Shown piece after piece: positions 10,950 through 19,389 of a DNA stretch of 64,000 nucleotides. How positions within the stretch are numbered: the stretch's first letter is position 1; each line of letters begins with the position of its first letter. Made by a program: the position numbers and the translations under genes. Source of the stretch: Polychytrium aggregatum (Eukaryota; Chytridiomycota; Chytridiomycetes; Polychytriales); contig NW_026516263.1 in assembly GCF_025602895.1 (NCBI RefSeq), forward strand, positions 124,001 to 188,000, read 5' to 3'. The notes under the pieces are model-generated. The model searched no databases. It was not told where the DNA came from and was given only the letters and a program-made list of their open reading frames with translations.

Positions 10950-11550
10950 TGTCATGAACACCCTCTGCCTTTGCCCACTTCCTTCCTCTACCCTTGCCCT
11001 TTCCTTTCTGTTTGCCTACCTTAGTGCTCTCCCTTCCTTCTGTTTGTTTGTTTCCCGCGCTGTGCTGCCTTGTTGTCTTACCGCCAGCACGCGCGCTGTC
11101 TGTGTTCCGCTCCCGCTTCCTTGCTGTTGGTCATGGGTTACGCCCACGACGCCGCCTCGACGCCGCCTGACGCCTTGGCGCCGCCATGCCGCCGCCACCG
11201 ACGCCCGCTGACTCACGGATCCCGAGTCACGGCCGCCACCTGCTTCGCTCGCTGCTTCGCCCTCCCCGCCGCTGCTTCGCCCTCCCCGCCGCTGCTTCGC
11301 TCCTGCCCCCTCGCTCTGCAGCGTCGATCCTTGGCGCTCGCATAAATAGCCCTCCGACCAGCCTCTGTCTTTTGCCTTCGTCTTGCCACTTTGTATTTTT
11401 AGTATCCTAAGCCTTGGATCTAGAATAAAACTTTGGCTTTACACTTGACACTCTGTGTCCCAGTCCAGTCCCCGCTCCTCTCCCTACGTTCGAGTCTTGC
11501 ATTAGGACTCTTGCGCACTTCCCTGCTTGCCCCGTTGTCCAGTCTTGACA
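10950..11550. repeat. Solo LTR of family C in element B pol
   Basis: 601 bp, TGTCATGAAC...CAGTCTTGACA, flanked by the duplication CTTGT (10945-10949, 11551-11555). It has a CATAAATA box near 11341 and matches the C LTR at 35911-36490, except for one extra 21-bp tandem unit (CGCTGCTTCGCCCTCCCCGC type, about 11250-11300). Solo form implies LTR-LTR recombination after insertion. Confidence 0.95.
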
Positions 11551-12095
11551 CTTGTGCGCTCTCGGTATCTGGCTCGGAGGGTGCAGAGTCCGGAGGCAAC
11601 GACTGACTTGGCTCCGTTGGGAGCGATACGGTTTCGGACCGACACACCTCTTGGCAATGACTGGATGTGAATCGGATGATCTTCTTGCCCCAACGTATCC
11701 AAGGCTCGTGGGATTGCAGCCACGGGTAGCCCAGGATAACTTGGTGGTATGGGGACTTGATGATCTTGAAGGTGATGACTTCCTTGTGGCTATCGATGTC
11801 CATCACAAGGGGCAAGGTCTCGTGCGAGATGCCCCCGGATGTGAGTGGTTGGCCATCGATGGCCCGTCCATCAATGGGGCTGTCCAAGCATCGGAGTGGA
11901 ACTTGGTGGCGTTGGGCAAAGTCAGCATCCATGCAGTTCAGCTGGGCCCCAGAGTCGATGAAGGCCTTGGCGGTAAACTGGGACTCTTGGGATTGGCAAG
12001 ATACGGGAATCTCAAAGCACATTGGTGAAGTACCACTCGAGAGGCTGCTGATGAGTGCACGCTCTGCATGGGTAGGGTCAGGAGGTTTGTTGTTG

Positions 12096-12142
12096 GAGTC
12101 CGGCGGGGCTCCTGATGCAGCCGCCGGACTCAGCGAAAACCC
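12096..12142 (-). promoter_or_regulatory. -1 ribosomal frameshift signal, element B gag-pol
   Basis: On the minus strand the gag frame reads CAG GGT TTT CGC TGA, giving the canonical X-XXY-YYZ heptamer GGGTTTT (12142-12136). Four nt later an 11-bp perfect inverted repeat starts: GAGTCCGGCGG (12131-12121) pairs with CCGCCGGACTC (12106-12096) across a 14-nt loop, overlapping the gag stop (12132-12130). Shifting -1 enters the pol frame exactly. Confidence 0.85.
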
Positions 12143-13110
12143 TGCTGTTGCTTCTCAGGGCAGTGCTTTGCGATATGGCCTTTGCCTCCACAATAGAGGC
12201 AGAGGCCCAAGCGACGACGTCGGTCGCGCTCGTCGATGGCCAGCTTACCCTTCGCTGCGGGCTGCGGGCCAAGAGGTGCCTTTAAGGCGTCCACTTCCAT
12301 TGGAGTGGGTTCGGCCGAGGCGTAGGCGTTGGTCGGGAATCTTGAGCTTGCGCGGGGGGCGGGCTGGTAGCGGCGCTCTGCACGTTGTTCTTGACGGCGC
12401 TCGTACAGGCGGTTGTCGATCGATATTATGTGTTCGACAAGGTCGTCGAGGTTGAACGGCTCTCGGGACTTGGCGAGCTCGTCCTTGACCTCTGGGTGCA
12501 GACCACGGCGGAGGGCAAAGCGGAGGGCCGCGTCGTTCCAGTCCGTGTCGACTGCGAGGCGACGGAACTCGGCGATGTAGCTGGCGGCCGATCGGGTTCC
12601 TTGGGTGAGCGTGTCTAGGGCTCTCTCGGCTGACTTGGTTCGATCGGGGTCACCGAACGAGGCGTCGAGGCGGCGGACAAACTCCTCGAAGTTGTCCAGC
12701 ACCATGGCGTCGTTGCGCTCCAGCACCGGAGCGAACCATGCTGCTGCAGTTTCGCGAAGGAAACTGGCAGCGAACATGACCTTGAGGCGCTCGGTGCTGT
12801 AGCGGCGAGGTTGGACCGAGTAAATCAAGCGCAGGTGGTTCAAGAACGAACGAGTCTCCGAACGGCGACCCGAGAACATGGGTGGGTCAGCCATCCGTGG
12901 CTCGTTGGGAGCCTGGGGAAGTTGGGCGAGGAAGTTGCCCAGCGCGGCGTGCTGCTGGGCATTGGGAACTTGGGCTTGCTGGAGGGCAGCGTATGCGTGC
13001 TGCAACTGACCGAACTGCTCGTGCAGTTGCTGATAGGCAGCGAACAGTTGGTTGGCATCGGGGGGAGGAGGAGCTTCAGCCTCCATCGGCGGGACGTCGG
13101 GATTGTACAT
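12130..13110 (-). CDS. Element B Gag
   Basis: Encodes 326 residues from the ATG at 13110. The N-terminus is Pro/Gln-rich (coiled-coil-like LFAAYQQLHEQFGQLQHAYA). The retrotransposon Gag core follows (FSGRRSETRSFLNHLRLIY, then FEEFVRRLDASFGDPDRTKSAERAL), and the C-terminus has one CCHC zinc knuckle (CLYCGGKGHIAKHCP). Gag forms the capsid and packages the element RNA. The frame continues open 5' of the ATG through the GGCAA array only because the array lacks stops. The stop lies inside the frameshift signal. Confidence 0.9.
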   Translation of the reverse strand: MYNPDVPPMEAEAPPPPDANQLFAAYQQLHEQFGQLQHAYAALQQAQVPNAQQHAALGNFLAQLPQAPNEPRMADPPMFSGRRSETRSFLNHLRLIYSVQPRRYSTERLKVMFAASFLRETAAAWFAPVLERNDAMVLDNFEEFVRRLDASFGDPDRTKSAERALDTLTQGTRSAASYIAEFRRLAVDTDWNDAALRFALRRGLHPEVKDELAKSREPFNLDDLVEHIISIDNRLYERRQEQRAERRYQPAPRASSRFPTNAYASAEPTPMEVDALKAPLGPQPAAKGKLAIDERDRRRRLGLCLYCGGKGHIAKHCPEKQQQGFR

Positions 13111-13137
13111 GGTTAACAGAGAGACAGGGCACAGGGC

Positions 13138-13322
13138 ACAGGGCAAGGCAAGGCAAGGCAAGGCAAGGCAAGGCAAGGCAAGGCAAGGCAAGGCAAGGCA
13201 AGGCAAGGCAAGGCAAGGCAAGGCAAGGCAAGGCAAGGCAAGGCAAGGCAAGGCAAGGCAAGGCAAGGCAAGGCAAGGCAAGGCAAGGCAAGGCAAGGCA
13301 AGGCAAGGCAAGGCAAGGCAAA
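13138..13322. repeat. (GGCAA)n pentanucleotide array in element B leader
   Basis: About 36-37 perfect GGCAA units (TTGCC on the coding strand) lie between the primer site and the gag ATG. There are no stops in any frame, so translation yields a spurious repeated CLALP peptide. It is unique in the window. Confidence 0.95.
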
Positions 13323-13329
13323 AGGAGGG

Positions 13330-13341
13330 GAGACGACAAAC
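13330..13341 (-). promoter_or_regulatory. Self-priming primer-binding site, element B
   Basis: Two nt after the 5' LTR, TTGTCGTCTC (minus, 13339-13330) is the exact reverse complement of GAGACGACAA inside that LTR (minus, 13432-13423). This is the arrangement of Tf1/sushi self-primed elements, where the mRNA 5' end anneals to the PBS. Confidence 0.7.
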
Positions 13342-13578
13342 TGTAACAGGACTGGGGACTGGACGAGAGCGGACGGACTGGAGTGAGCGGGTAACGACTG
13401 GTTTACTAGGCGAAGGACGGTGTTGTCGTCTCGCCGGTTTATTTTCGGCGGGCGACGCCTTGCATTTACATCCCTGGGGGGTAGCGGACCGGCTTGCCTG
13501 CGCTCCTTGGCGCGGGCTAAGCCCCCTCGGGATGCCTTCCGGGTCGTCCCGGAGCTCCCTGTCCGCGTGCCCATTACA
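13342..13578 (-). repeat. 5' LTR of element B
   Basis: 237 bp, the same as 7608-7844. Followed outward by the target duplicate AGGGT and the rest of the interrupted D LTR (AAAGTCCGAAG, 13584-13594). Confidence 0.95.
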
Positions 13579-13686
13579 AGGGTAAAGTCCGAAGTTTTTT
13601 TTTTTTGTTTTGATAGTTGTATATTCAGGAATATTCAACATGCCATCAGTATCGCAGGATACCCGGCAGTGGGTGGCCAAGCTCGC

Positions 13687-16183
13687 TCATACACCCCTGT
13701 TGCGGCCTTCGCCGACTCTCCAGCCCACACGGCGAGCCATGCGGGTGAACACTCCCTCTAATAACTCCCAGAGGGAGTCGCACGTTTCCAGGTCCCTCTC
13801 AGGGATGTCGGGGGTTGGTTTATCCAAGTCTCCCTCTAGTATCAACTCGAACCCACTCCAGGGTTTGCTGTGCGGTGTTGGGTCTTGACTTGCCCTCAAG
13901 GGAGTGTGAGTTTGTCTGTGGGAGGGGTACTCGGGATTTATCTCGTATCCTGGGGTCTGCCCCAGACCCAAGTCATCGTCGGACTCTGGGATCGGGTCAG
14001 TACTTCGTCCTTGGGAGGGCGTGGGAACCACTCTCGGTTCAGGGCCGGGGACTGGATGTCTATTCGTCTCCCTGGCCCGGTTTCGGTCTCGGTTCGGGAG
14101 GGAGTCTTGGTTGCCATCAGGGGAGTACTCTGAGCCAGACTCTGAGACTGACTCTGAGGTTCCTCCCCAGTTCGACCCCGAGGCAAGGTCTGAGCTCGGT
14201 TCGGGGTGGTGGGGCTCTAAGTCCACACTCTGGTCGGAGTGAGGTACTAAGTCCCCACCAAGGTCAGAGTGAGGCACTAGGTCCCCACTATGATCGGAGT
14301 GGGATACTAAGTCCAAACTCTGGTCAGTGTCCCAGCAGTAGTGTCCTCCACTATCGAGAGACAGTGTCAAGACTGGACAACGGGGCAAGCAGGGAAGTGC
14401 GCAAGAGTCCTAATGCAAGACTCGAACGTAGGGAGAGGAGCGGGGACTGGACTGGGACACAGAGTGTCAAGTGTGAAGCCAAAGTTTTATTCTAGATCCA
14501 AGGCTTAGGATACTAAAAATACAAAGTGGCAAGACGAAGGCAAAAGACAGAGGCTGGTCGGAGGGCTATTTATGCGAGCGCCAAGGATCGACGCTGCAGA
14601 GCGAGGGGGCAGGAGCGAAGCAGCGGCGGGGAGGGCGAAGCAGCGAGCGAAGCAGGTGGCGGCCGTGACTCGGGATCCGTGAGTCAGCGGGCGTCAGTGG
14701 CGGCGGCATGGCGGCGCCAAGGCGTCAGGCGGCGTCGAGGCGGCGTCGTGGGCGTAACCCATGACCAACAGCAAGGAAGCGGGAACGGAACACAGACAGC
14801 GCGCGTGCTGGCGGGAAGACAACAAGGCAGCACAGCGCGGGAAACAAACAAACAGAAGGAAGGGAAAGCGCTAAGGCAGGCAAACAGAAAGGAAAGGGCA
14901 AGGGTAAAGGAAGGTAGAGGGCAAAGGCAGAGGGTGTTCATGACAGACAGTTCGTCAAGCTCGTCCCAGATTGGTCTCGGCGTTGGGTCGGTTCTTACCA
15001 AGAAGTCAAAGTCAATGTCGTAGTCTGACACTGAGCTGACTTCAGAGCCAAGGTCCGAGTCCACTTCGGGGCCAGTCAGTCGGAGCCTCCCCATCCGAGC
15101 AATCACTCCCGGTAGGGAGCTCCAGAGCCGATCTCGATCATCAAAGTCGTCGTCTACATCAGCATCACTGATGCCAGTGTCATCATCTGTATCCGAGACT
15201 ATTGATGCGATCAAAAGCCCCGGTCTCTCCCCTCGCTTCCCCACCGAGTGATTATTATTGTTATTGCCATGTCTCTCTCTCCCTGGTGTTTGGGTTCCCA
15301 CACCAGTGTGCTGCTGTTGCTCTTCTCTATCCTTCTTGGCTTCAAACTCCAGCAAGTCAAGCAGCATGTCTATAGGCCCCACTCCTTCGACTGTGGGTTT
15401 GACCCAGCTTGGGTGGGTCCGTGCGAGTTCGTTGACCTTTCTTGCCAAGATGCCTTTGGGGTCGACGCATCTTTGAGCGTGGGAACGGTTAAGGTCTACT
15501 TTGATTCCGTTCTTGGAGCACCATCGGCAGGGTCTGCTTCCTCCCTTGGTGTGTCCTGGGAATATCCCAAGTCGCCATCGAATCATTAGCTCGAGGATAG
15601 GCTGACTACCTGTGTATCCCTCGGCTCTCCACAGTGCCGACATCGAGGTTGTCGGTGTGCATGCGGCTGTGAGTTGTTGGTCTCGTTTGAACGCTGTCCT
15701 CATGTGTTCTGTGAGGATGGCTTCTCGCAGAGGGATCGCCAAGTCGTCCTCTTGGGCAACCTGGGCTCGCTGTCGATGTCGTGCTCGTCCGTTAGCCGGG
15801 TCTGGGAATGCTCGAAGATACCTGTTCTTCCGTAGGTCCCGGGCTAGTCGCAGTGTCCACTCTGGGTTGTTGCAGAGTAGTGGTCTATCGGGGTCGAGGA
15901 ACGGGTGGAACCAGCTCCTTTGTGTCCCTATGGTTTTGTCCTTCTTCCTTAAGGCCGACGCTTCCGTTCCAAGGAAGGCCTCGGTCGCTGTCAATTCAGG
16001 ATTGGTGTCCTGCCTGGCCATTAGTCGTTGCCAGTGTTTGTCTTGCAACAGCTTGTGTCCAAGGAATTGCTCGCCTGTGAACGGGGGTGAGCGGGTGTTT
16101 CTGAGGACGATCGATATCATCTTTGAGTTGTCTGCGATCTCGTCGTCCCATCTTGCCCATGTCTGGAGTGCCAGTATCTTTGC
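13687..16183 (-). pseudogene. LINE copy 1 ORF2 C-terminal third
   Basis: The open frame enters at the truncation point and, with the solo LTR (14365-14945) and one GACAG copy removed, runs in frame to the stop at 13687. No RT catalytic motif remains. Visible are a post-RT region with WRAEGYTG and MIRWRLGIFPGH, and a CCHC zinc finger (CRWC...SHAQRC, about 15530-15465) typical of LINE ORF2 C-termini. A long acidic tail of roughly 400 residues follows, with Asp-rich repeats (DLVSHSDHSGDLVPHSD), ending in ERDLETCDSLWELLEGVFTR and a basic tip. The tail is unusual for LINEs and is shared by copies 2 and 3. Confidence 0.8.
14365..14945 (-). repeat. Solo LTR of family C in LINE copy 1
   Basis: 581 bp, minus orientation (TGTCAAGACTGG...TTCATGACA on plus), flanked by GACAG (14360-14364, 14946-14950). 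Removing it restores the LINE reading frame. Confidence 0.95.
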
Positions 16184-17216
16184 TTTTTTTTTTTTGTTTA
16201 CAATAGTTGTATATTCAGGAATATTCAACAAGCCATCAGTACCATGCGGTACCCGGCAGTGGGCGTACAAGCAGGCTCACACGCCCCTGTTGCGGCTCTC
16301 GCCGACTCTCCAGCCCACACGGCGAGCCATGCGGGTGAACACTTCCTCCAAGAGGTCCCACAGGGACTCGCATGTCTCCAGGTCCCGCTCGGGGACCCTT
16401 TCTCTCTGGCCATGGGAGCTCCTCTCCGGGATCTCCTCAAAGCCCATCCACGGCTTTGTTCGTTGGGGTCGCTGTCGTGGCCTCGTGGCCCTGAGCGCCC
16501 CAGTCGCTCTGTCACTGCTCGGTGTGGGGAGAAGGCTGCCTCTCCTGCTGGTCGTTGGGAACGGTGTGTCTCCGAGTCCGAGGTCGTCGTCCGAGACCAG
16601 GTCCGGGCTCAGATCGGCATCGTCGATCAGATCGATGCTTGGTGTTGTGTTCGAGAGCAAGTCGACACTCTGATCGCTCTCCCAGTCCCATCCGTGGCTG
16701 GGCAGGTCGTCGTCGATGTTGGTGAGGAAGGAAAAGTCCAGATCTCTCTCCAGATTCAATTCCCAGTCTGGCACCGAGCTCATTTCGGAGCTCAGGTCTG
16801 TTGAGTCGTCGTCGGTCAGCCGGAGTCGCTCCAGTCGTGCCAGCACCTCTCGATGTGGGTACCAGAGCGACTCCCCGTCGTCATCCGAGACTGCTTCGTC
16901 AATGCTGGTCTCCCCATCCGACGTGGTGTCGGACACGATTGGTGGTGGCCTGCAATCCGCTCCACCGTCAGTGTCCTCGTGGTTCTTCTGTCTTGCTTTC
17001 TGTTGCTCAAAGGTAATCAGGTCCAGCAGCTTGTCGACTGGTCCCACTCCGATGGTCTGAGGCTCCACCCATGCTGGGTGTGATCGTTGAAGTTGGCGCA
17101 CCTTCCTCGGGAGGATCCCTCTTGGGTCGATGCACCGCTGTGCGTGGGTGCGGTTGAACTCCACGGTGGCTCCGTTTGTCGAACATTGTCGGCATATTTG
17201 AAGCCGGCCTGTGTGG
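16184..17216 (-). mobile_element. LINE copy 2, 5'-truncated
   Basis: Poly(A) at 16184-16195 (12 T on plus) and a related but distinct 3' UTR (actattgtaaac before the A run). The 5' truncation is at 17216, abutting the poly(A) of copy 3. Confidence 0.8.
16277..17213 (-). pseudogene. LINE copy 2 ORF2 C-terminus
   Basis: Begins just upstream of the CCHC finger (CRQCSTNGATVEFN, then THAQRC, about 17200-17135). An acidic tail follows with repeated DLLSN/DLVSDDDL blocks, closing with RDLETCESLWDLLEEVFTRM. It is a different subfamily from copies 1 and 3 but has the same layout. The upstream endonuclease and RT are missing. Confidence 0.75.
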
Positions 17217-17653
17217 TTTTTTTTTTGTTTTGATAGTTGTATATTCAGGAATATTCAACATGCCATCAGTATCGCAGGATACCCGGCAGTGGGTGACCAA
17301 GCTCGCTCATACACCCCTGTTGCGGCCTTCGCCGACTCTCCAGCCCACACGGCGAGCCATGCGGGTGAACACTTCTTCTAATAACTCCCAGAGGGAGTCG
17401 CATGTCTCCAAGTCCCGCTCCGGGATGTCGGAGGCTGGTTTCTCCAAGTCCCTCTCTAGTATCAACTCGAACCCACTCCAGGGTTTGCTGTGCGGTGTTG
17501 GGTCTTGACTTGCCCTCAAAGGAGTGTGAGTTTGTCTGTGGGAGGGGTACTCGGGATTTATCTCGTATCCTGGGGTCTGACCTAGTCCCAAGTCATCGTC
17601 GGACTCTGGGATCGGGTCAGTACTTCGTCCTTGGGAGGGCGTGGGAACCACTC
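17217..17653 (-). mobile_element. LINE copy 3, cut by family C LTR
   Basis: Poly(A) at 17217-17226 and a 3' UTR as in copy 1. The ORF tail occupies 17307-17653: DLGLGQTPGYEINPEYPS, then RDLETCDSLWELLEEVFTRM. Interrupted at 17653 after CACTC by a C LTR; compare CACTCTCGG uninterrupted in copy 1 near 14031. Confidence 0.8.
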
Positions 17654-18023
17654 TGTCAAGACTGGACAACGGGGCAAACAGGGAAGTGCGCAAGAGTCCT
17701 AATGCAAGACTCGAACGTAGGGAGAGGAGCGGGGACTGGACTGGGACACAGAGTGTCAAGTGTGAAGCCAAAGTTTTATTCTAGATCCAAGGCTTAGGAT
17801 ACTAAAAATACAAAGTGGCAAGACGAAGGCAAAAGACAGAGGCTGGTCGGAGGGCTATTTATGCGAGCGCCAAGGATCGCGCTGCAGAGCGAGGGGGCAG
17901 GAGCGAAGCAGCGGCGGGGAGGGCGAGGCAGCGAGCGAAGCAGGTGGCGGCCGTGACTCGGGATCCGTGAGTCAGCGGGCGTCAGTGGCGGCGGCATGGC
18001 GGCGCCAAGGCGTCAGGCGGCGT
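17654..18023 (-). repeat. Family C LTR, truncated by element E1
   Basis: Minus-orientation C LTR (TGTCAAGACTGG at 17654). It stops at GGCGT (18019-18023), where the E1 LTR starts; in the C LTR at 14365 the sequence instead continues with CGAGGCGG. GGCGT is the expected E1 target duplicate, and its partner lies outside the visible junctions. Confidence 0.85.
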
Positions 18024-18442
18024 TGTAAGGAGTGAACAAGCGCAAGGACGAAGACCAAGTGCTTGGTATGAGCTTTATTAGCTTTTAGCCCCGAACACCA
18101 AAGAACAAGTTTTGTTCGAACTGGTGTTCAACATAGGCTCAGACATGCAGGGCTATTTATAGACCGGGAGAAGGTCGAGGGGCAAAAGTGGGCGAGAAGG
18201 GTGGAGCATCACAGAGAAGCGAGAAGGGGGTGCGAGAGTGGCTGGTGTGCAAGCGAGAGAGGCTTGGCACAGCCCGGGGACATGTGCCGAGCGGTGGGGG
18301 AGGCAGGAAACCAGTAGACGCGGGTGGCAACGGCGCGTGCTCATGCATGGGGGCAAACAAACACGTGGGGACTCATGATTGGTGCGGAGGGCGAGAGCAT
18401 GCGGGACAATCTCATTGGTCCGTTGTGATGCTGGTCATCACA
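18024..18442 (-). repeat. 3' LTR of element E1
   Basis: 419 bp, the reverse complement of the E2 LTRs at 53309-53727 and 58964-59382, with the same TATAAATA box and TG...CA ends. Confidence 0.93.
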
Positions 18443-18559
18443 CTATCTCCTCCTTAAACTACGGCGTGTTCCATCTTGAGTTCTCCTGGGGCCAGGCTTG
18501 TCTGGGTAGCGTCGGTGGTACTCCGCGGCCACCGTTGGGGCAAAGACAATGTCGGCGGG
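18443..18559 (-). pseudogene. Element E1 pol, last 38 codons
   Basis: Encodes the end of the chromodomain and tail (PTVAAEYHRRYPDKPG), with TAG touching the LTR. It continues upstream at 35533-35910 across the F2 insertion, and both parts sum to 164 codons in frame. Confidence 0.85.
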
Positions 18560-18885
18560 TGTGATGATCATGCACGTTGGGAACACGTGTGGACTGCTGC
18601 GCGTGATGCACCGTGAGTCATGTTTGTTTGTCTTGGCGTGTATTCCCTGATTGGCTGGCGCCGATGACTCTTACTTCGCCTCCGACTGCGCTGTGCTTCG
18701 CCCCTCTCTCTAGCAGCTCCGCCTCCCTCGCACCCCCATCTCGTCCCTCGTTTGTCGCTCCACCCCTCTCGCCCACTTTCGCCCTTCGGTTTCCCTCTTG
18801 GCTATAAAGCCCCTCCTTTCTTGCACCCATTTTGTATCTGCAGTTCGAACAACACTTGTTGTTATCTGATAAGTCGTAATATAGC
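18560..18885 (+). repeat. Left LTR of element F2, part 1
   Basis: First 326 bp of a 385-bp LTR. It is split after ATAGC (18881-18885) by element F1 and resumes at 24807-24865 (ATAGC repeated at 24802-24806). It shares with the right LTR (35143-35527) variants that F1 LTRs lack, for example CTCTTACTTC and CTCTCTAGCAGC. Confidence 0.93.
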
Positions 18886-19270
18886 TGTGATGATCATGCA
18901 CGTTGGGAACACGTGTGGACTGCTGCGCGTGATGCACCGTGAGTCATGTTTGTTTGTCTTGGCGTGTATTCCCTGATTGGCTGGCGCCGATGACTCTGAC
19001 TTCGCCTCCGACTGCGCTGTGCTTCGCCCCTCTCGCTGGATGCTCCGCCTCCCTCGCACCCCCTTCTCGTCCATCGTTTGTCGCTCCACCCTTCTCGCCC
19101 ACTTTCGCCCTTCGGTTTCCCTCTTGGCTATAAAGCCCCTCCTTTCTCGCACCCATTTTGTATCTGCAGTTCGAACAACACTTGTTGTTATCTGATAAGT
19201 CGTAATATAGCTTATCGTTGTTCGCCAAGCACCTGGTCGTCCAGTGTCGTTGCTTGTCGTGGTCCTCACA
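18886..19270 (+). repeat. 5' LTR of element F1
   Basis: 385 bp. TATAAAG box at 19129-19135, with AGTTCGAACAA at 19168-19178 (39 bp downstream, near the likely transcript start). Confidence 0.95.
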
Positions 19271-19272
19271 TA

Positions 19273-19283
19273 TTGTTCGAACT
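19273..19283 (+). promoter_or_regulatory. Self-priming primer-binding site, element F1
   Basis: TTGTTCGAACT, 2 nt after the LTR, is the reverse complement of AGTTCGAACAA at 19168-19178 (11 nt, the length known for Tf1). F2 has the same site at 24868-24878. Confidence 0.8.
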
Positions 19284-19389
19284 CCCTCTCTCTGTCTGAC
19301 CACCTGCTTGGCTGAGGCTTCGTTGCTGCCCTCATCCTTCTATTCTCTGTTGTCTTCTCTGCACTCTCCCCCCCGCCCCCATATCCCAC

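Larger units (their letters stand above)
7856..12142 (-). pseudogene. Element B pol (PR-RT-RNaseH-INT-chromodomain), split by solo LTR
   Basis: Read from the slippery site at 12142, the frame runs to 11556 and resumes at 10949 once the solo LTR and one target duplicate are removed. That gives 1226 residues with no other break. Domains in order: retropepsin (AFIDSGAQLN, about 11965), reverse transcriptase (FVKKKSGELRLCVDYRRLN; YLDDILIYS near 10240-10215), RNase H (VVETDASDYALGAVL, about 9820-9780), integrase zinc finger (HDSRTAGHFG...CETCCRAK), integrase core with DDE motifs (SMDFVVELP, TDRGPQFKS, SDGQSERVN), GPY/F module and a C-terminal chromodomain (EEYEVQEILDSR...YLIRWRGY). The enzyme set copies and integrates the element. 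Expression depends on -1 frameshifting from gag. The LTR insertion in the PR-RT linker would abolish full-length Pol. Confidence 0.93.
7608..13578 (-). mobile_element. Gypsy element B, complete, with one solo-LTR insertion
   Basis: Two 237-bp LTRs (7608-7844 and 13342-13578) that appear identical flank a gag-pol interior, and AGGGT is duplicated at both ends (7603-7607, 13579-13583). Order on the minus strand: 5' LTR, self-complementary primer site, GGCAA-type array, gag, -1 frameshift site, pol, purine-rich tract, 3' LTR. The only disruption is a family C solo LTR in pol at 10950-11550. It inserted into a family D LTR. Confidence 0.95.
13595..16183 (-). mobile_element. LINE copy 1, 5'-truncated, with solo-LTR insertion
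   Basis: A non-LTR element with its poly(A) at the low-coordinate end (12 T at 13595-13606 on plus) and a 3' UTR containing ATATTCCTGAATATAC, shared with copies 2 and 3. It starts abruptly at 16183 against the poly(A) of copy 2, as expected of 5' truncation during target-primed reverse transcription. It was inserted in the family D LTR after CGAAG. Confidence 0.85.

Noticed and set aside
13138-13322. CRISPR-like array
   Set aside because: A perfect 5-bp microsatellite without spacers, in a eukaryotic retrotransposon leader.
13052-13585. Long open frames with CLALP or KARQG repeats
   Set aside because: They are translations of the GGCAA array, which has no stops in any frame; no start context or homology.
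18560-19270. Tandem LTRs as a product of unequal recombination
   Set aside because: The ATAGC duplication at 18881 and 24802 and the separate variant sets of F1 and F2 LTRs show insertion of one element into another.
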